This document shows, in pieces, positions 9,638 to 18,586 of a stretch of 64,000 bases of DNA. Position numbers and translations under genes: made by a program. Numbering within the stretch: position 1 is the stretch's first letter; every line of letters starts with the position of its first letter. The stretch covers positions 1 through 64,000 of the forward strand of contig DAIMGT010000011.1 of NCBI GenBank assembly GCA_036723735.1. Direction: 5' to 3'. The DNA comes from UBA4656 sp002405525. Lineage in GTDB: Bacteria > Pseudomonadota > Gammaproteobacteria > Xanthomonadales > Ahniellaceae. The notes below the pieces were generated by a model. It was not told the DNA's origin, searched no databases, and saw nothing but the letters and a program-made list of their open reading frames with translations.

Positions 9638-10162
9638 ATGCGCCAGCATCACCAGACCCGCGCCGGCGCCGCACGTCCCGCGCTCGATCGACACGGCGTG
9701 CCGCTGCTGGCAGGCGTGCCACCGCGCGGTGCGCGGATCGCGGTACTCGCTTCGACCTTCAACGGCGCGATCGTCGACCGCCTCGCCGACGGCGCGCTCG
9801 ACGCGCTGCGCGAGGCCGGCATGGCGCCCGCCGACCTGCTGTTTGTGCAGGTCGCGGGCGCCTGGGAATTGCCACAGCTGGCCGCGCGGCTGGCCGCCGC
9901 CGGGCGCTGCGACGCGATCGTCGCCGTCGGCTGCGTGATCCGCGGCGACACCTCGCATTACGACGTGATCGTCAACGAGTCCGCGCGCGGACTGATGCAG
10001 GTCGCGATCGAGCATCGCCTGCCGGTCGCCAACGGCGTGCTGGCCTGCGAGGACGAGGAGCAGGCCTGGGCGCGTGCCGGCGGCGCGGGCGGCAACAAGG
10101 GCGCCGAGGCAGCCGCAGCCGCGCTGGCGCTGCTCTCGGTACTGCGCGCCGCGGACGTCTGA
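9638..10162 (+). CDS. ribH: 6,7-dimethyl-8-ribityllumazine synthase
   Basis: 174 residues. Condenses the RibB and RibD products to the lumazine precursor of riboflavin; forms icosahedral or decameric shells. Motifs seen are IAVLASTFNGAIVDRL, VQVAGAWELPQLAARL, VGCVIRGDTSHYDVI and NESARGLMQVA, with the GNKGAEAA segment near the C-terminus. The first ~30 residues (MRQHHQTRAGAARPALD) are a short extension before the core. I chose ATG 9638 because the 190 bp upstream reads as non-coding and contains a REP-like hairpin. nusB begins 4 bp after the stop. Confidence 0.93.
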   Translation: MRQHHQTRAGAARPALDRHGVPLLAGVPPRGARIAVLASTFNGAIVDRLADGALDALREAGMAPADLLFVQVAGAWELPQLAARLAAAGRCDAIVAVGCVIRGDTSHYDVIVNESARGLMQVAIEHRLPVANGVLACEDEEQAWARAGGAGGNKGAEAAAAALALLSVLRAADV

Positions 10163-10166
10163 GCGC

Positions 10167-10619
10167 ATGACGATCCAGCGCCCGAATTCCGGCATCGATC
10201 TCGCCGCGCGCTCGCGGGCGCGGCGCCGCGCCCTGCAGGCGGTCTACGCCTGGCAGGTCTCGGGCAACCCGATGCCGCGCGTCGTGGCGCAGTTCGAGCA
10301 CGAGCAGGAGATGGAGGTCGCCGACCTGGACTACTTCCGGGACCTGGTGGCCGGCGTGGAACGCGAACGCGGCGCACTGGACGCAAGGCTGCGCGTATTC
10401 CTCGATCGCGAAGTGGAAGAAGTCGATCCGATCGAACGCGCCGTGCTGCGCATCGCGACCTACGAGCTTCTGCACCGGATCGATGTTCCGTACCGGGTGG
10501 TGATCAACGAGGCGATCGCGGTGGCCAAGCGCTTCGGCAGCGAGAACGGGCACACCTACATCAACAGCGTGCTCGACCGTGCGGCCGCTGACTGGCGGGC
10601 GGCCGAGTATCGGCGCTGA
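10167..10619 (+). CDS. nusB: Transcription antitermination protein NusB
   Basis: 150 residues. NusB pairs with NusE (S10) on boxA RNA during rRNA transcription antitermination. The Arg-rich start (LAARSRARRRALQAVYAWQ) is the usual RNA-binding helix, and the C-terminal signature NEAIAVAKRFGSENGHTYINSVLDR is clear in parts. ATG 10167 lies 4 bp after the ribH stop. The ribH-nusB linkage is conserved in many proteobacteria; here the cluster is broken from thiL by a convergent kinase gene. Confidence 0.95.
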   Translation: MTIQRPNSGIDLAARSRARRRALQAVYAWQVSGNPMPRVVAQFEHEQEMEVADLDYFRDLVAGVERERGALDARLRVFLDREVEEVDPIERAVLRIATYELLHRIDVPYRVVINEAIAVAKRFGSENGHTYINSVLDRAAADWRAAEYRR

Positions 10620-10634
10620 GGGCCCACCGCGGCT

Positions 10635-13600
10635 TCAGGCGGCCGAGACCGGGTCGCCGCCGGTCGGCAGCAGGACCAGGAACTCGGCGCCCTCGCCGGC
10701 GCGGCCGCGCGCCTCCACCGCCCCGCCGTGACGCTCGGCGATGCGGCGCACGATGGCGAGCCCGATGCCGGTGCCGTCGATCTCGGCCCGCGCATGCAGG
10801 CGCTGGAACGGCACGAAGATGCGTTCGCGGTGGGCGTCGTCGAAGCCGATGCCGTTGTCGGAAACCCGCAGCCGCCAGTACGGCCCGCCCGGAAGGTCGA
10901 CCCGAGACGCGTCGACCAGCACCCGCGGTGGGCGCGCCGGGCTGCGGTACTTGAGGGCGTTGCCGACCAGGTTCTGCAACAGTTGCCGCATCTGCACCGG
11001 GTCGGCGGGCAGCACCGGTAGCGCCGTCGAATCGACCCGGCCGTCGCTGGACGCAATCGCCGCGCCGAGGTCCTCCACCACCTCGGCGAGCACGGCGCCG
11101 AGGTCGACCGGCACGCGCTGCGGCGTGCCCAGCGAGACGGCCGAGTAATCGAGCAGGTCCTGGATCAGTTCGCGCATGCGGGTGGCTGCGCGTTCCAGCC
11201 GCTCCAGGTAGTCCTGCTCGATCATCGACAGCCGGCCGGTCGTCGAGTCGCGCAGGCGGTCGGCGAAGGCCTGCATCTTGCGCAGCGGTTCCTGCAGGTC
11301 ATGCGAGGCGACCATCACGAACTGCTGCAGTTCATCGTTGCGTTGCTGCAAGGCCGCGTTGGCCTGCTGCAACGCGGCTTCCGTGCGGCGCAGGTCGCGC
11401 AGGTCTACGTCGAGGCAATACAGCGCGGGCTCGCCGTCCGGTTGCGGCTGCAGGCTGTGGCTGGAAAACACGGGCACCGGCAGGCCGGAGCGGTCGACCA
11501 GCACCCGTTCCTCCCACGGCACGTCGATCCGGCCCTCGCGCATCCAGCGGGCGTGGGCTTCGGCCACCGCCGCGTGCATCGCTGGTGGAACGATGAGATC
11601 TTCCATCCGCTGTCCGGTCGCCTCCGCAGCAGTCCAGCCGTACAGTTGCTCGCTGCCCTTGTTCCAGAAGGTGACGCGGCGCTCACGATCGTAGCCCTGG
11701 GCCGCGATGGTCGGGATGTCCTCGACCAGCGAGCGGAAGCGGCGTTCGCTCTCGCGCAGGGCCTGTTCGGCGCGCTTGCGTTCGGTGACGTCGACGATAC
11801 TGCCCCGGACCAGGGTGCGGGTGGCGTCCGGGATCCGGACCAGATGCACCTCGCAGGGCATTTCGGTGCCATCGGCGCGCTGGTGGGTCCAGTCGAAGAC
11901 CACCTCCTGCCAGGCCGCCGCCCGCTGCAGCACCGCGCGCAGTGCGTCGACCGAGGCGCGACCGTCCGGCTGCACCGCGGGGCTCACCGCGGCCAGGTCG
12001 AGTTCCCGCATCCGCTCCGGCTGGATGCCGAAAAGCCGGCAGGACTTGCCGTTGAAGTCGACGAAGCGGCCGGCCTCGACGTCCAGCACCACCAGTGCTT
12101 CGGGAGCCGATTCGAGCAGCACCCGCAACCGGGCCTCCGACAGGGCGAGAGCGGCCTCCGCTGCGTGGAGTTCGCTGATCTCGAACACATATCCGTCCCA
12201 GGCGACGGTCCCATCGTCGCTGCGCGCCGGGCGGCCGTTGCCCTGCAGCCACTTGCGCCGTCCCGAGGGCGTGTTGATCTGCCAGCGGTAGTGCCACTCG
12301 ACGAGCGTCGCGGCGCTGTGATCGATGGTCGCCCGGAATCCGTCGCGATCCTCGGGCGCCATCGCGGCGGTCAGCAGGCCCACGTCCGCGCGCAGCGACT
12401 GCGGGTCGCGCTCCCAGATCGCGCCGGCGCCGCCGGAGATGAACTCCAGCGAATGCCGGCCATCCGGGTGCAGCAGGTAGCGGAAGATCGCGCCCGGGAT
12501 GTTCTCGGCGATCGCCCGGTAGCGCGCCTCGGAACGCGCCAGCGCGGTCTCGGCGCGCGCCTGTGCGGTGCGGTCCACGATGAAGCTGTTCCAGAGCACG
12601 CCGCCGACGCCGGTCGGCGCTGGGATGCCACTGCCGGCCAGCCACTTCAGGCGCCCTGACGGGGTGCGGATGCGCCACTGGTGACGCCAAGGCTGCAGGG
12701 TGCGCGCGCTCTGCCGCACCGATTCGAGGACCCCCGGCTGATCCTCCGGCAACACCATGGCCCGCAGCGGCGTCGAGTCGGCAATGATCGAGTCGGCGTC
12801 GATTTCCCAGATTTCGCTGCAACCGCGGCTGATGTAATCGATCAGATAGCGCCCGTCGGGGCGGATCATGAAGCGGAGGATGGCGCCCGGGATGGCGTCG
12901 GTGATCTCGCGCAGGCGCCGTTCGCTGGCGCGAAGCGCATCCTCGGCGGCGCGGCGCGCGTTGATGTCGACGTCGAAGCAGAAGAACTCGGGCTCGCCGT
13001 CGGCGGAGGGCACCAAGACTCGCGCGGCGTAGATCGTGGTCCGCGAGCCGTCACGGCGCAGCAGTTCGACTTCGCCGGCGGCGGACAGGTCCGCCGAGCC
13101 GGCCACACGGGCAAGCAGGGCGCGCTCGGCATCCCGGGCCTCCGGCGGGAACAGCAGCGGGATGATGTCCGCGCCGAGCGCTTCGTCGGCCCGCCAGCCG
13201 TAAAGGGCCTCGCTGGCGCGATTCCAGAAGTTGATCCGGCCGTCGGGCCGGAAGGCCTGCACCGCCACGTGGTCGAGCGCTTCAAGCGCACGCCGGAAAC
13301 GGCGGTCGCCGGCGTGGGCCGAGTCCTGTGCCTGATCCGTTCCGCCCGGCGCGGCCTCGCGCTGGATGCGCCGCTCGACCTGGCGCGCGAGGCGCCGCAG
13401 GCCGTCGATGGCCGCCGCTGGCGGACGGTGGGGGGCGTGCCAGGCGACGAACAGGCTGCCCAGGCTGCGGCCCGCAGCGTCGGCAAGCCCTACGCCGGCG
13501 AACGCAGCGATCTTCGGAGCACCGCATACCAGCGGATGGTCCGCGAAACGCGGGTCGGCGGCGGCGTCCGCCACTGCGAGGGCCGCGCGATCCGCCGCCG

Positions 13601-13838
13601 CGTCGTCGATGAAGGCCAGATCGCGGGACGTGCGGGCGAGGTCGATTCCCAGCCGGGCGACGAGGTGCTGGTGTCGAGCACCGAGCATCGACACGGCCGC
13701 CACCGGCGCACCACACAGAGCGGCTGCCAGCGCGGTGTAATCGGCGAGGTCCTGTGCCAGGTCACCGCCGGCGGACTCGGCGGCCAGCACATCGGCCGCG
13801 TGCGCAGCAGCGCATCCCCTCAGGGGTTCCGGGGCCAT
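10635..13838 (-). CDS. GAF/multi-PAS sensor histidine kinase
   Basis: 1067 residues from the ATG at 13838; a further in-frame ATG at 13919 would add 27 residues that do not look protein-like. The order of domains is GAF (about 15-165), then five PAS units recognisable by repeated NFWNRASEALYGW/FWNKGSEQLYGW, IPGAILRF/IPGAIFRY, and SAPEALVVLDVE segments, each followed by PAC-like stretches. A coiled linker leads to HisKA with the phospho-acceptor ASHDLQEPLRK (about 835) and a HATPase_c domain with QNLVGNALKY, DNGIGFDD and GTGIGLAIVRRI. No transmembrane segment is obvious, so it is probably cytoplasmic. The HDLQEPLRK form of the H-box is typical of phytochrome-like and multi-PAS kinases. No response regulator is adjacent. 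Its signal is unknown. Confidence 0.88.
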   Translation of the reverse strand: MAPEPLRGCAAAHAADVLAAESAGGDLAQDLADYTALAAALCGAPVAAVSMLGARHQHLVARLGIDLARTSRDLAFIDDAAADRAALAVADAAADPRFADHPLVCGAPKIAAFAGVGLADAAGRSLGSLFVAWHAPHRPPAAAIDGLRRLARQVERRIQREAAPGGTDQAQDSAHAGDRRFRRALEALDHVAVQAFRPDGRINFWNRASEALYGWRADEALGADIIPLLFPPEARDAERALLARVAGSADLSAAGEVELLRRDGSRTTIYAARVLVPSADGEPEFFCFDVDINARRAAEDALRASERRLREITDAIPGAILRFMIRPDGRYLIDYISRGCSEIWEIDADSIIADSTPLRAMVLPEDQPGVLESVRQSARTLQPWRHQWRIRTPSGRLKWLAGSGIPAPTGVGGVLWNSFIVDRTAQARAETALARSEARYRAIAENIPGAIFRYLLHPDGRHSLEFISGGAGAIWERDPQSLRADVGLLTAAMAPEDRDGFRATIDHSAATLVEWHYRWQINTPSGRRKWLQGNGRPARSDDGTVAWDGYVFEISELHAAEAALALSEARLRVLLESAPEALVVLDVEAGRFVDFNGKSCRLFGIQPERMRELDLAAVSPAVQPDGRASVDALRAVLQRAAAWQEVVFDWTHQRADGTEMPCEVHLVRIPDATRTLVRGSIVDVTERKRAEQALRESERRFRSLVEDIPTIAAQGYDRERRVTFWNKGSEQLYGWTAAEATGQRMEDLIVPPAMHAAVAEAHARWMREGRIDVPWEERVLVDRSGLPVPVFSSHSLQPQPDGEPALYCLDVDLRDLRRTEAALQQANAALQQRNDELQQFVMVASHDLQEPLRKMQAFADRLRDSTTGRLSMIEQDYLERLERAATRMRELIQDLLDYSAVSLGTPQRVPVDLGAVLAEVVEDLGAAIASSDGRVDSTALPVLPADPVQMRQLLQNLVGNALKYRSPARPPRVLVDASRVDLPGGPYWRLRVSDNGIGFDDAHRERIFVPFQRLHARAEIDGTGIGLAIVRRIAERHGGAVEARGRAGEGAEFLVLLPTGGDPVSAA

Positions 13839-14008
13839 CGTGACGGGTTCTGGTGCGTCTGGGTGGCCCAAGCATTGCGCTCCGGATCGGCGAGTCTTGC
13901 ACGTTGTGTGCCGGCGCAAGGCCGGCAGGACGACGCGAACCCGGTCAGACTATGCCGCTGCGGCGGGCAAAGCCAGCGCCGGGACGCGGCGCAGGAGGGG
14001 GCGGGAAG

Positions 14009-14980
14009 ATGGCGTATGCCGGTGAGTTCGGGTTGATCCGGCGGATCCGCGGGCCGGCCACGCAGCGCGGGGTGGTGCTGGGGATCGGCGACGACGCGGC
14101 GCTGCTGCGCCCCACGCGCGGGATGCTGCTCGCGGCCTGCGTCGACACCCTGGTCGAAGGCACCCATTTCCTGCCCGGCACGCCGTGGGCCGACCTCGGC
14201 TGGAAGGCATTGGCGGTGAACCTGTCGGATCTCGCCGCGATGGGTGCGTGGCCGCGGTGGACGACCCTGGCCCTGACCCTGCCGCGCGGCGAACCGCGCG
14301 CTTTCCTCGGCGTGGTAACCGGCCTGCGCCGGCTGGCCGCGCGCCACGGCGTGGCCCTGGTCGGCGGCGACACCACGCGCGGACCGCTGAGCCTGAGCGT
14401 GCAGGCGCTGGGCGAGGTGCCGCCCCGTGCGGCCCTGCGGCGGGCGGGGGCGCGGCCCGGCGATGCGGTCCTGGTGTCGGGCTTCCCGGGCGATGCTGCC
14501 GCCGGACTGGCGCTGGCACAAGGGCGGCTGCACGCGGCGCGTGGGTCGGACGCCCGGCGTTTGCGCGGACGACTCGACCGGCCGCAGCCGCGGGTGGCCC
14601 TGGGCGTCGCGCTGCGCGGCCTGGCCAGCGCCTGCATCGACGTCTCCGATGGTCTGGCGCAGGACCTCGGCCACATGCTGCGCGACAGCGGCGTCGGCGC
14701 CGAGATCGAGACGCAGGCGCTGCCGGCGTCGCCCGCCCTGCGCCGCGTGGTGCCCGACGTTGCGCAGCGCCTGCGCCTGGCCCTGGCCGGCGGCGACGAC
14801 TACGAGCTGTGCTTCACCGTCGAGCCGTCACGTCTTGCGCGGGTCGCGGATCTCTCCCGCCGCCTGCGCCTGCCGCTGACGTGCATCGGCAGCGTGGTCG
14901 CGCGCCGCGGGCTGAGGGTGCGTGACGGGGCGGGCCGTCCCGTGGCACTGTCGCAGGCCGGCTTCGACCATTTCGCCTGA
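14009..14980 (+). CDS. thiL: Thiamine-monophosphate kinase
   Basis: 323 residues. Phosphorylates thiamine monophosphate to thiamine diphosphate with ATP. Motifs include GEFGLIRRI, VLGIGDDAALL, CVDTLVEGTHF, AVNLSDLAAMGAWP, GGDTTRG and the SGFPGDAAAGLAL and GGDDYELCF segments. Length and start (MAYAGEFGLI, ATG 14009) fit the family. Divergent from the kinase gene, with about 170 bp between starts. pgpA follows after 3 bp, the classic nusB-thiL-pgpA order apart from the kinase insertion. Confidence 0.94.
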   Translation: MAYAGEFGLIRRIRGPATQRGVVLGIGDDAALLRPTRGMLLAACVDTLVEGTHFLPGTPWADLGWKALAVNLSDLAAMGAWPRWTTLALTLPRGEPRAFLGVVTGLRRLAARHGVALVGGDTTRGPLSLSVQALGEVPPRAALRRAGARPGDAVLVSGFPGDAAAGLALAQGRLHAARGSDARRLRGRLDRPQPRVALGVALRGLASACIDVSDGLAQDLGHMLRDSGVGAEIETQALPASPALRRVVPDVAQRLRLALAGGDDYELCFTVEPSRLARVADLSRRLRLPLTCIGSVVARRGLRVRDGAGRPVALSQAGFDHFA

Positions 14981-14983
14981 CCG

Positions 14984-15517
14984 ATGGCCCTGACGCCCGA
15001 ACAGCGCCGGATGCTGCTGCGCGATCCCGCCGCGTGGATCGCCGCCGGCGGGGGCGCCGGTTTCTTCCCCTTCGCGCCCGGCACGGTCGGCAGCCTGGTG
15101 GCGCTGCCGCTCTACCTGCTGCTGCAACTCGGCCATCCGCTGCTGCCATGGCTGGCCATCGGCGCCGGCTTCGCAGTGGGGACCTGGGCGGCCGGCCGCG
15201 TGATCGCGCGCCTCGGGGTCGAGGACCCCGGCGTGGTGGTGATCGACGAGTTCGTCGGTCAGTGGCTGGCGCTGGCTCTGGTGGATCTCGCGCTGTGGCT
15301 TCATCCCGGCGCGCTGGCGGTGCCGTCGACCGTTGCCTTCCTGGCGGCCGGTTTTCTGTTGTTCCGCATCTGCGACATCGCCAAGCCGTGGCCCGCCTCG
15401 TGGGCAGACCGCGCGCTCGACGGCGGGTTCGGCGCGATGCTGGACGACTTGTTCGCCGGCCTGTGGGCGGGGGCGCTGCTGGTGGCCGCGCTCGCAGCGG
15501 CGCCGCTGCTGCGCTGA
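14984..15517 (+). CDS. pgpA: Phosphatidylglycerophosphatase A
   Basis: 177 residues. Inner-membrane enzyme that dephosphorylates phosphatidylglycerol phosphate. Shows the family signature FPFAPGTVGSLVALPLYL, the acidic DEFVGQWLAL segment and FRICDIAKPWPASWADR, with several hydrophobic segments. Starts 3 bp after thiL and is the last gene of the operon; the next gene is convergent after 169 bp of unremarkable sequence. Confidence 0.92.
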   Translation: MALTPEQRRMLLRDPAAWIAAGGGAGFFPFAPGTVGSLVALPLYLLLQLGHPLLPWLAIGAGFAVGTWAAGRVIARLGVEDPGVVVIDEFVGQWLALALVDLALWLHPGALAVPSTVAFLAAGFLLFRICDIAKPWPASWADRALDGGFGAMLDDLFAGLWAGALLVAALAAAPLLR

Positions 15518-15686
15518 GGGAGCGGCGTCGGGGCGTCGGAGCGCGCGCCAGGACCCGCGTCGCGCCGGTTCTCCGCGTCCGCTTCCGCAGCCGCTGCGGA
15601 CTCGTGGCCGCGGAGCCCGAAAGGCTTGCAAGCGGCGTCCTGCCGGCCATCGGTGGCCTACCCGACCGGCCGTATCGTCGTGCCTG

Positions 15687-16265
15687 TCAGTCGCCGCGCA
15701 GCAGGTCCGCCACCCGCCGCCGCAGCGCGGGCACCACCTCGGCTTCGAACCACGGGTTGCGCAGGCGCCAGCCGACGTTGCGCGGGCTCGGATGCGGCAG
15801 CGGCAGGAAGCGCGGGCCGTAGTCCGCGTGGGCTTGCACGGTTTCGGTCAGGGTGGGCCGACAGGCCGCGCCGAGGTAGTGCGCCTGCGCGTAGCGGCCG
15901 ACCAGCAGCGCCGCTTCGATGGCCGGCATCAGCGCGAGCAGGCGTGGATGCCAGGTCGGCGCGCACTCTGGGCGCGGCGGGCGGTCGCCGGACGGTCCCC
16001 TGCCCGGGTAGCAGAAGCCCATCGGCACGATGGCGATGCGGTCGGCGTCGTAGAAGGCATCGCGGTCGATGCCCATCCAGTCGCGCAGGCGGTCGCCGCT
16101 CGGATCGTTCCACGGGATGCCTGTGGCGTGCACGCGCGTGCCCGGCGCCTGGCCGACGATCAGCAGGCGCGCGGTGGTGGACGCGCGCAGCACCGGCCGC
16201 GGGCCGAGTGGCAGGTGCGCGGCGCACAGCTTGCAGGCGCGCACCTCGCGCAGAAGGGCCGCCAT
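15687..16265 (-). CDS. Uracil-DNA glycosylase family protein (Fe-S, family 4/5-like)
   Basis: 192 residues from ATG 16265. Contains ACKLC (C11, C14), GQAPGTRVHATGIPW, the GFCYPG cysteine (C85) and PECAP (C101), the four-cysteine pattern of Fe-S UDG-superfamily enzymes, and the late PHPSPRN motif that corresponds to the leucine-loop region. It probably excises deaminated bases. An in-frame GTG at 16304 overlaps the stop of the upstream oxidase gene as GTGA; that start would add 13 residues and couple translation, so it is a real alternative. It is the last gene of the rsmI-oxidase-UDG minus-strand set. Confidence 0.8.
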   Translation of the reverse strand: MAALLREVRACKLCAAHLPLGPRPVLRASTTARLLIVGQAPGTRVHATGIPWNDPSGDRLRDWMGIDRDAFYDADRIAIVPMGFCYPGRGPSGDRPPRPECAPTWHPRLLALMPAIEAALLVGRYAQAHYLGAACRPTLTETVQAHADYGPRFLPLPHPSPRNVGWRLRNPWFEAEVVPALRRRVADLLRGD

Positions 16266-16300
16266 CGCCCACGGGCTCGCGGCGCGGGGCGCGCGGCCGC

Positions 16301-17692
16301 TCACGGCAGCGGCAGCAGCTTGCCCGGGTTGAGGATGCCGTTGGTGTCGAAGCCGCGCTTGATGGCGTGCATCGCATCGAGGGGCGGCGGGTCGATCGCG
16401 CGCGGCCTGAAGTCGCGCTTGTCGAGGCCGATGCCGTGTTCGCCCGACAGCGTGCCCTCCAGCGCCAGCACCCGGTCGAACACCGCCGACAGCGCGCTGG
16501 GCGCGGCAGCGGTCTGCGCGGGGTCCTCCGGCCGGTACAGCAGGCTGCCGATGCCGGCGTGGCCGAAGGCGACGATCGGGATGCCGCTCGCGTACGCGAT
16601 GCCGCGCAGGCCTTCGACCCGTTCCGGCAGGCGCGAAACCGGCACCACCAGGTCCTCGTTGATTTTCTTCGGCGCAACCGGGCGCAGCGCGGGCGACAGC
16701 ACTTTGCGGACCGCGCACAGGCGCGCCACCGAGGCCGGGTCGTCGGCGCGCGCGAGGTCGACGAGGCCCGGCCCGCGAGCGGCGCCGGCCACCGCGTCGG
16801 CGGCGGCGCTCACGCCTTCGGTGCTGCCGTCCGCCTCGATCAGCGCCAGCGCGGCGGCTTGCGGCAGGTCGGGTGCGCCGTGCGCACGCGCGAGATCCAG
16901 CGCGTCGCCATCCATGAATTCCGGCGCGCAGGGCAGTGCCGGCTGCGCCATGATGCGCGCCGCCGCGCCGGCAGCCGCGTGCACGTCGCTGTAGAGCGCG
17001 CGCACGGTGAGCACGCGCACCGGCAGCGGCGACGGCTTGAGCGTGGCCTCGACGATCAGCCCCAGGGTGTCCTCGAAGCCGACCGGCAGGCGGGTGAGGT
17101 CGTAGCCGGTCCTACCCTTGGTGGTGCAGGCGCCGCAAGGGACGGTTTCCCCGGTGCCGGTGACCGCGGCCAGACCGAGCACGTTGTCGCGGCAGGTGCC
17201 GTACTTGACCGCGCGCGGGCCGCCGGCGTTGCTGGCGAGGTTGCCGCCGATCGTGCTGTCGTTGGTGCTGGTGGGGTCGGGTGGCCAGAACGCGCCGTGC
17301 GGCGCCAGTGCGCGCTGCAGGTCGCCGTCGAGCTCGCCGGCCTCCACCACCGCGAGGCGGTCGCCGGGTGCGATGTGGCGGATGCGGGCCATGCGCTCGA
17401 AACTGGCCACCACGACGCCGGCCGCCGGCACCGCAGCGCCGGTGGCGCTGATGACGCTGATGACGCTGATGGCGCGGCCGCGCGCGACCGCCGGCACCCG
17501 TGCCGCGCGGCAGACGCGCACGAGGGCCTCGACCTGTGCGGGCTCGCGTGTCAGCACCACGGCGTCCGGCAGCGCCTCGCGTCGCGAATTGTCGTAGCCG
17601 TAGACCGCGCGCTGCGCCCGGTCGAGCAGCAGCGCGTCACCGAAAGTCCCGTGCAGGATCTCCGGCAGCGGCGCAGGCAGCGTACCCGGCAT
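16301..17692 (-). CDS. FAD-binding oxidoreductase, GlcD/D-lactate dehydrogenase type
   Basis: 463 residues. FAD_binding_4 domain in the N-terminal half: AVARGRA, then PTSTNDSTIGGNLASNAGG (the glycine-rich flavin pocket), then GPRAVKYGTCRDNVLGL. The FAD-oxidase C-terminal domain ends with GEHGIGLDKRDF, a signature of 2-hydroxyacid dehydrogenases such as glycolate oxidase GlcD and D-lactate or D-2-hydroxyglutarate dehydrogenase. The actual substrate cannot be told from sequence. The start overlaps the rsmI stop as ATGA, so the genes are coupled. A short Ile/Ser/Val repeat (ISVISVIS) occurs at a place where homologs normally have Gly/Thr-rich sequence, probably a tandem codon duplication at about 17450-17470. 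Confidence 0.85.
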   Translation of the reverse strand: MPGTLPAPLPEILHGTFGDALLLDRAQRAVYGYDNSRREALPDAVVLTREPAQVEALVRVCRAARVPAVARGRAISVISVISATGAAVPAAGVVVASFERMARIRHIAPGDRLAVVEAGELDGDLQRALAPHGAFWPPDPTSTNDSTIGGNLASNAGGPRAVKYGTCRDNVLGLAAVTGTGETVPCGACTTKGRTGYDLTRLPVGFEDTLGLIVEATLKPSPLPVRVLTVRALYSDVHAAAGAAARIMAQPALPCAPEFMDGDALDLARAHGAPDLPQAAALALIEADGSTEGVSAAADAVAGAARGPGLVDLARADDPASVARLCAVRKVLSPALRPVAPKKINEDLVVPVSRLPERVEGLRGIAYASGIPIVAFGHAGIGSLLYRPEDPAQTAAAPSALSAVFDRVLALEGTLSGEHGIGLDKRDFRPRAIDPPPLDAMHAIKRGFDTNGILNPGKLLPLP

Positions 17693-18522
17693 CAGTCCTT
17701 GCCGCCGTACAGCGCGTTGCGCGGTGCGCCGGTGATCGCGCTGGCCAGTTTCGCCGCCCGGCCCGGCGGCAGCTCCTTCGCCAGCAGTGCGTACACGCGC
17801 TCGCCCTCGCGCCGGCGCGCGGCGTCAGCGTCCTCGTCGGCGGCGCCTTCGATCACCAGCACGATCTCGCCGAGCTGCTGCTGCGGCTCGGCGGCGACCC
17901 GCGCGGCGAGTTCGCCCAGCGTGGCCGGGAGCACGGTTTCGTGGAGCTTGGTCAGTTCGCGGCACAGCGTCGCGCGGCGGCCTTCGCCGAGGACTGCACA
18001 TGCGTCGGCCAAGCACTCGGCGATGCGGTGTCGCGATTCGTAGAAGACCAGGGTGCGTGGCTCGGCCGCACGCTCGCGCAGGCACTCGCGGCGTGCGGCC
18101 TGTTTCGGCGGCAGGAAGCCTTCGAACGCGAAGCGGTCGCAGGGCAGGCCGGACACGCTGAGCGCGGCGACCGCCGCGCAGGGCCCGGGCACGGTGGACA
18201 CCGGCACGCCCGCCGCGTGCGCGGCCGCCACCAGGCGATAGCCGGGATCGCTGACCAGCGGCGTGCCGGCGTCGCTGATCAGCGCGATCCGCTCGCCGGA
18301 AAGCATCCGCTCGACCAGGCGCGGGGCGAGATCGCGTTCGTTGTGTTCGTGGTAGGCCAGCAGCGGGGTGCCGATGCCGAAACGCGCCATCAGGGTCTGC
18401 GAATGGCGGGTGTCCTCGCAGGCCACGGCGGACGCCGCGCGCAGCGTGGCGACCGCACGCGGCGACAGATCTTCCAGGTTGCCGATCGGCGTGGCCACCA
18501 CCACCAGCCCGCGGGCCGTCAT
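17692..18522 (-). CDS. rsmI: 16S rRNA (cytidine-1402 2'-O) methyltransferase RsmI
   Basis: 276 residues. SAM-dependent methyltransferase of the tetrapyrrole-methylase fold that modifies C1402 of 16S rRNA. Clear motifs are VVVATPIGNLEDLSPRA, CEDTRHSQ, ALISDAGTPLVSDPGY, VPGPCAAVAALSVSG and FYESRHRI. The start ATG at 18522 gives MTARGLVVVATPIGN. It diverges from lpoA with 64 bp between starts, the conserved rsmI-lpoA-yraN arrangement. Confidence 0.95.
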   Translation of the reverse strand: MTARGLVVVATPIGNLEDLSPRAVATLRAASAVACEDTRHSQTLMARFGIGTPLLAYHEHNERDLAPRLVERMLSGERIALISDAGTPLVSDPGYRLVAAAHAAGVPVSTVPGPCAAVAALSVSGLPCDRFAFEGFLPPKQAARRECLRERAAEPRTLVFYESRHRIAECLADACAVLGEGRRATLCRELTKLHETVLPATLGELAARVAAEPQQQLGEIVLVIEGAADEDADAARRREGERVYALLAKELPPGRAAKLASAITGAPRNALYGGKD

Positions 18523-18586
18523 GCCGTGCTCCCGCCCCGTGGGCACTGTCCGGGCTTCGGTATGATCGCACGAGCCCCTGTCGCCG

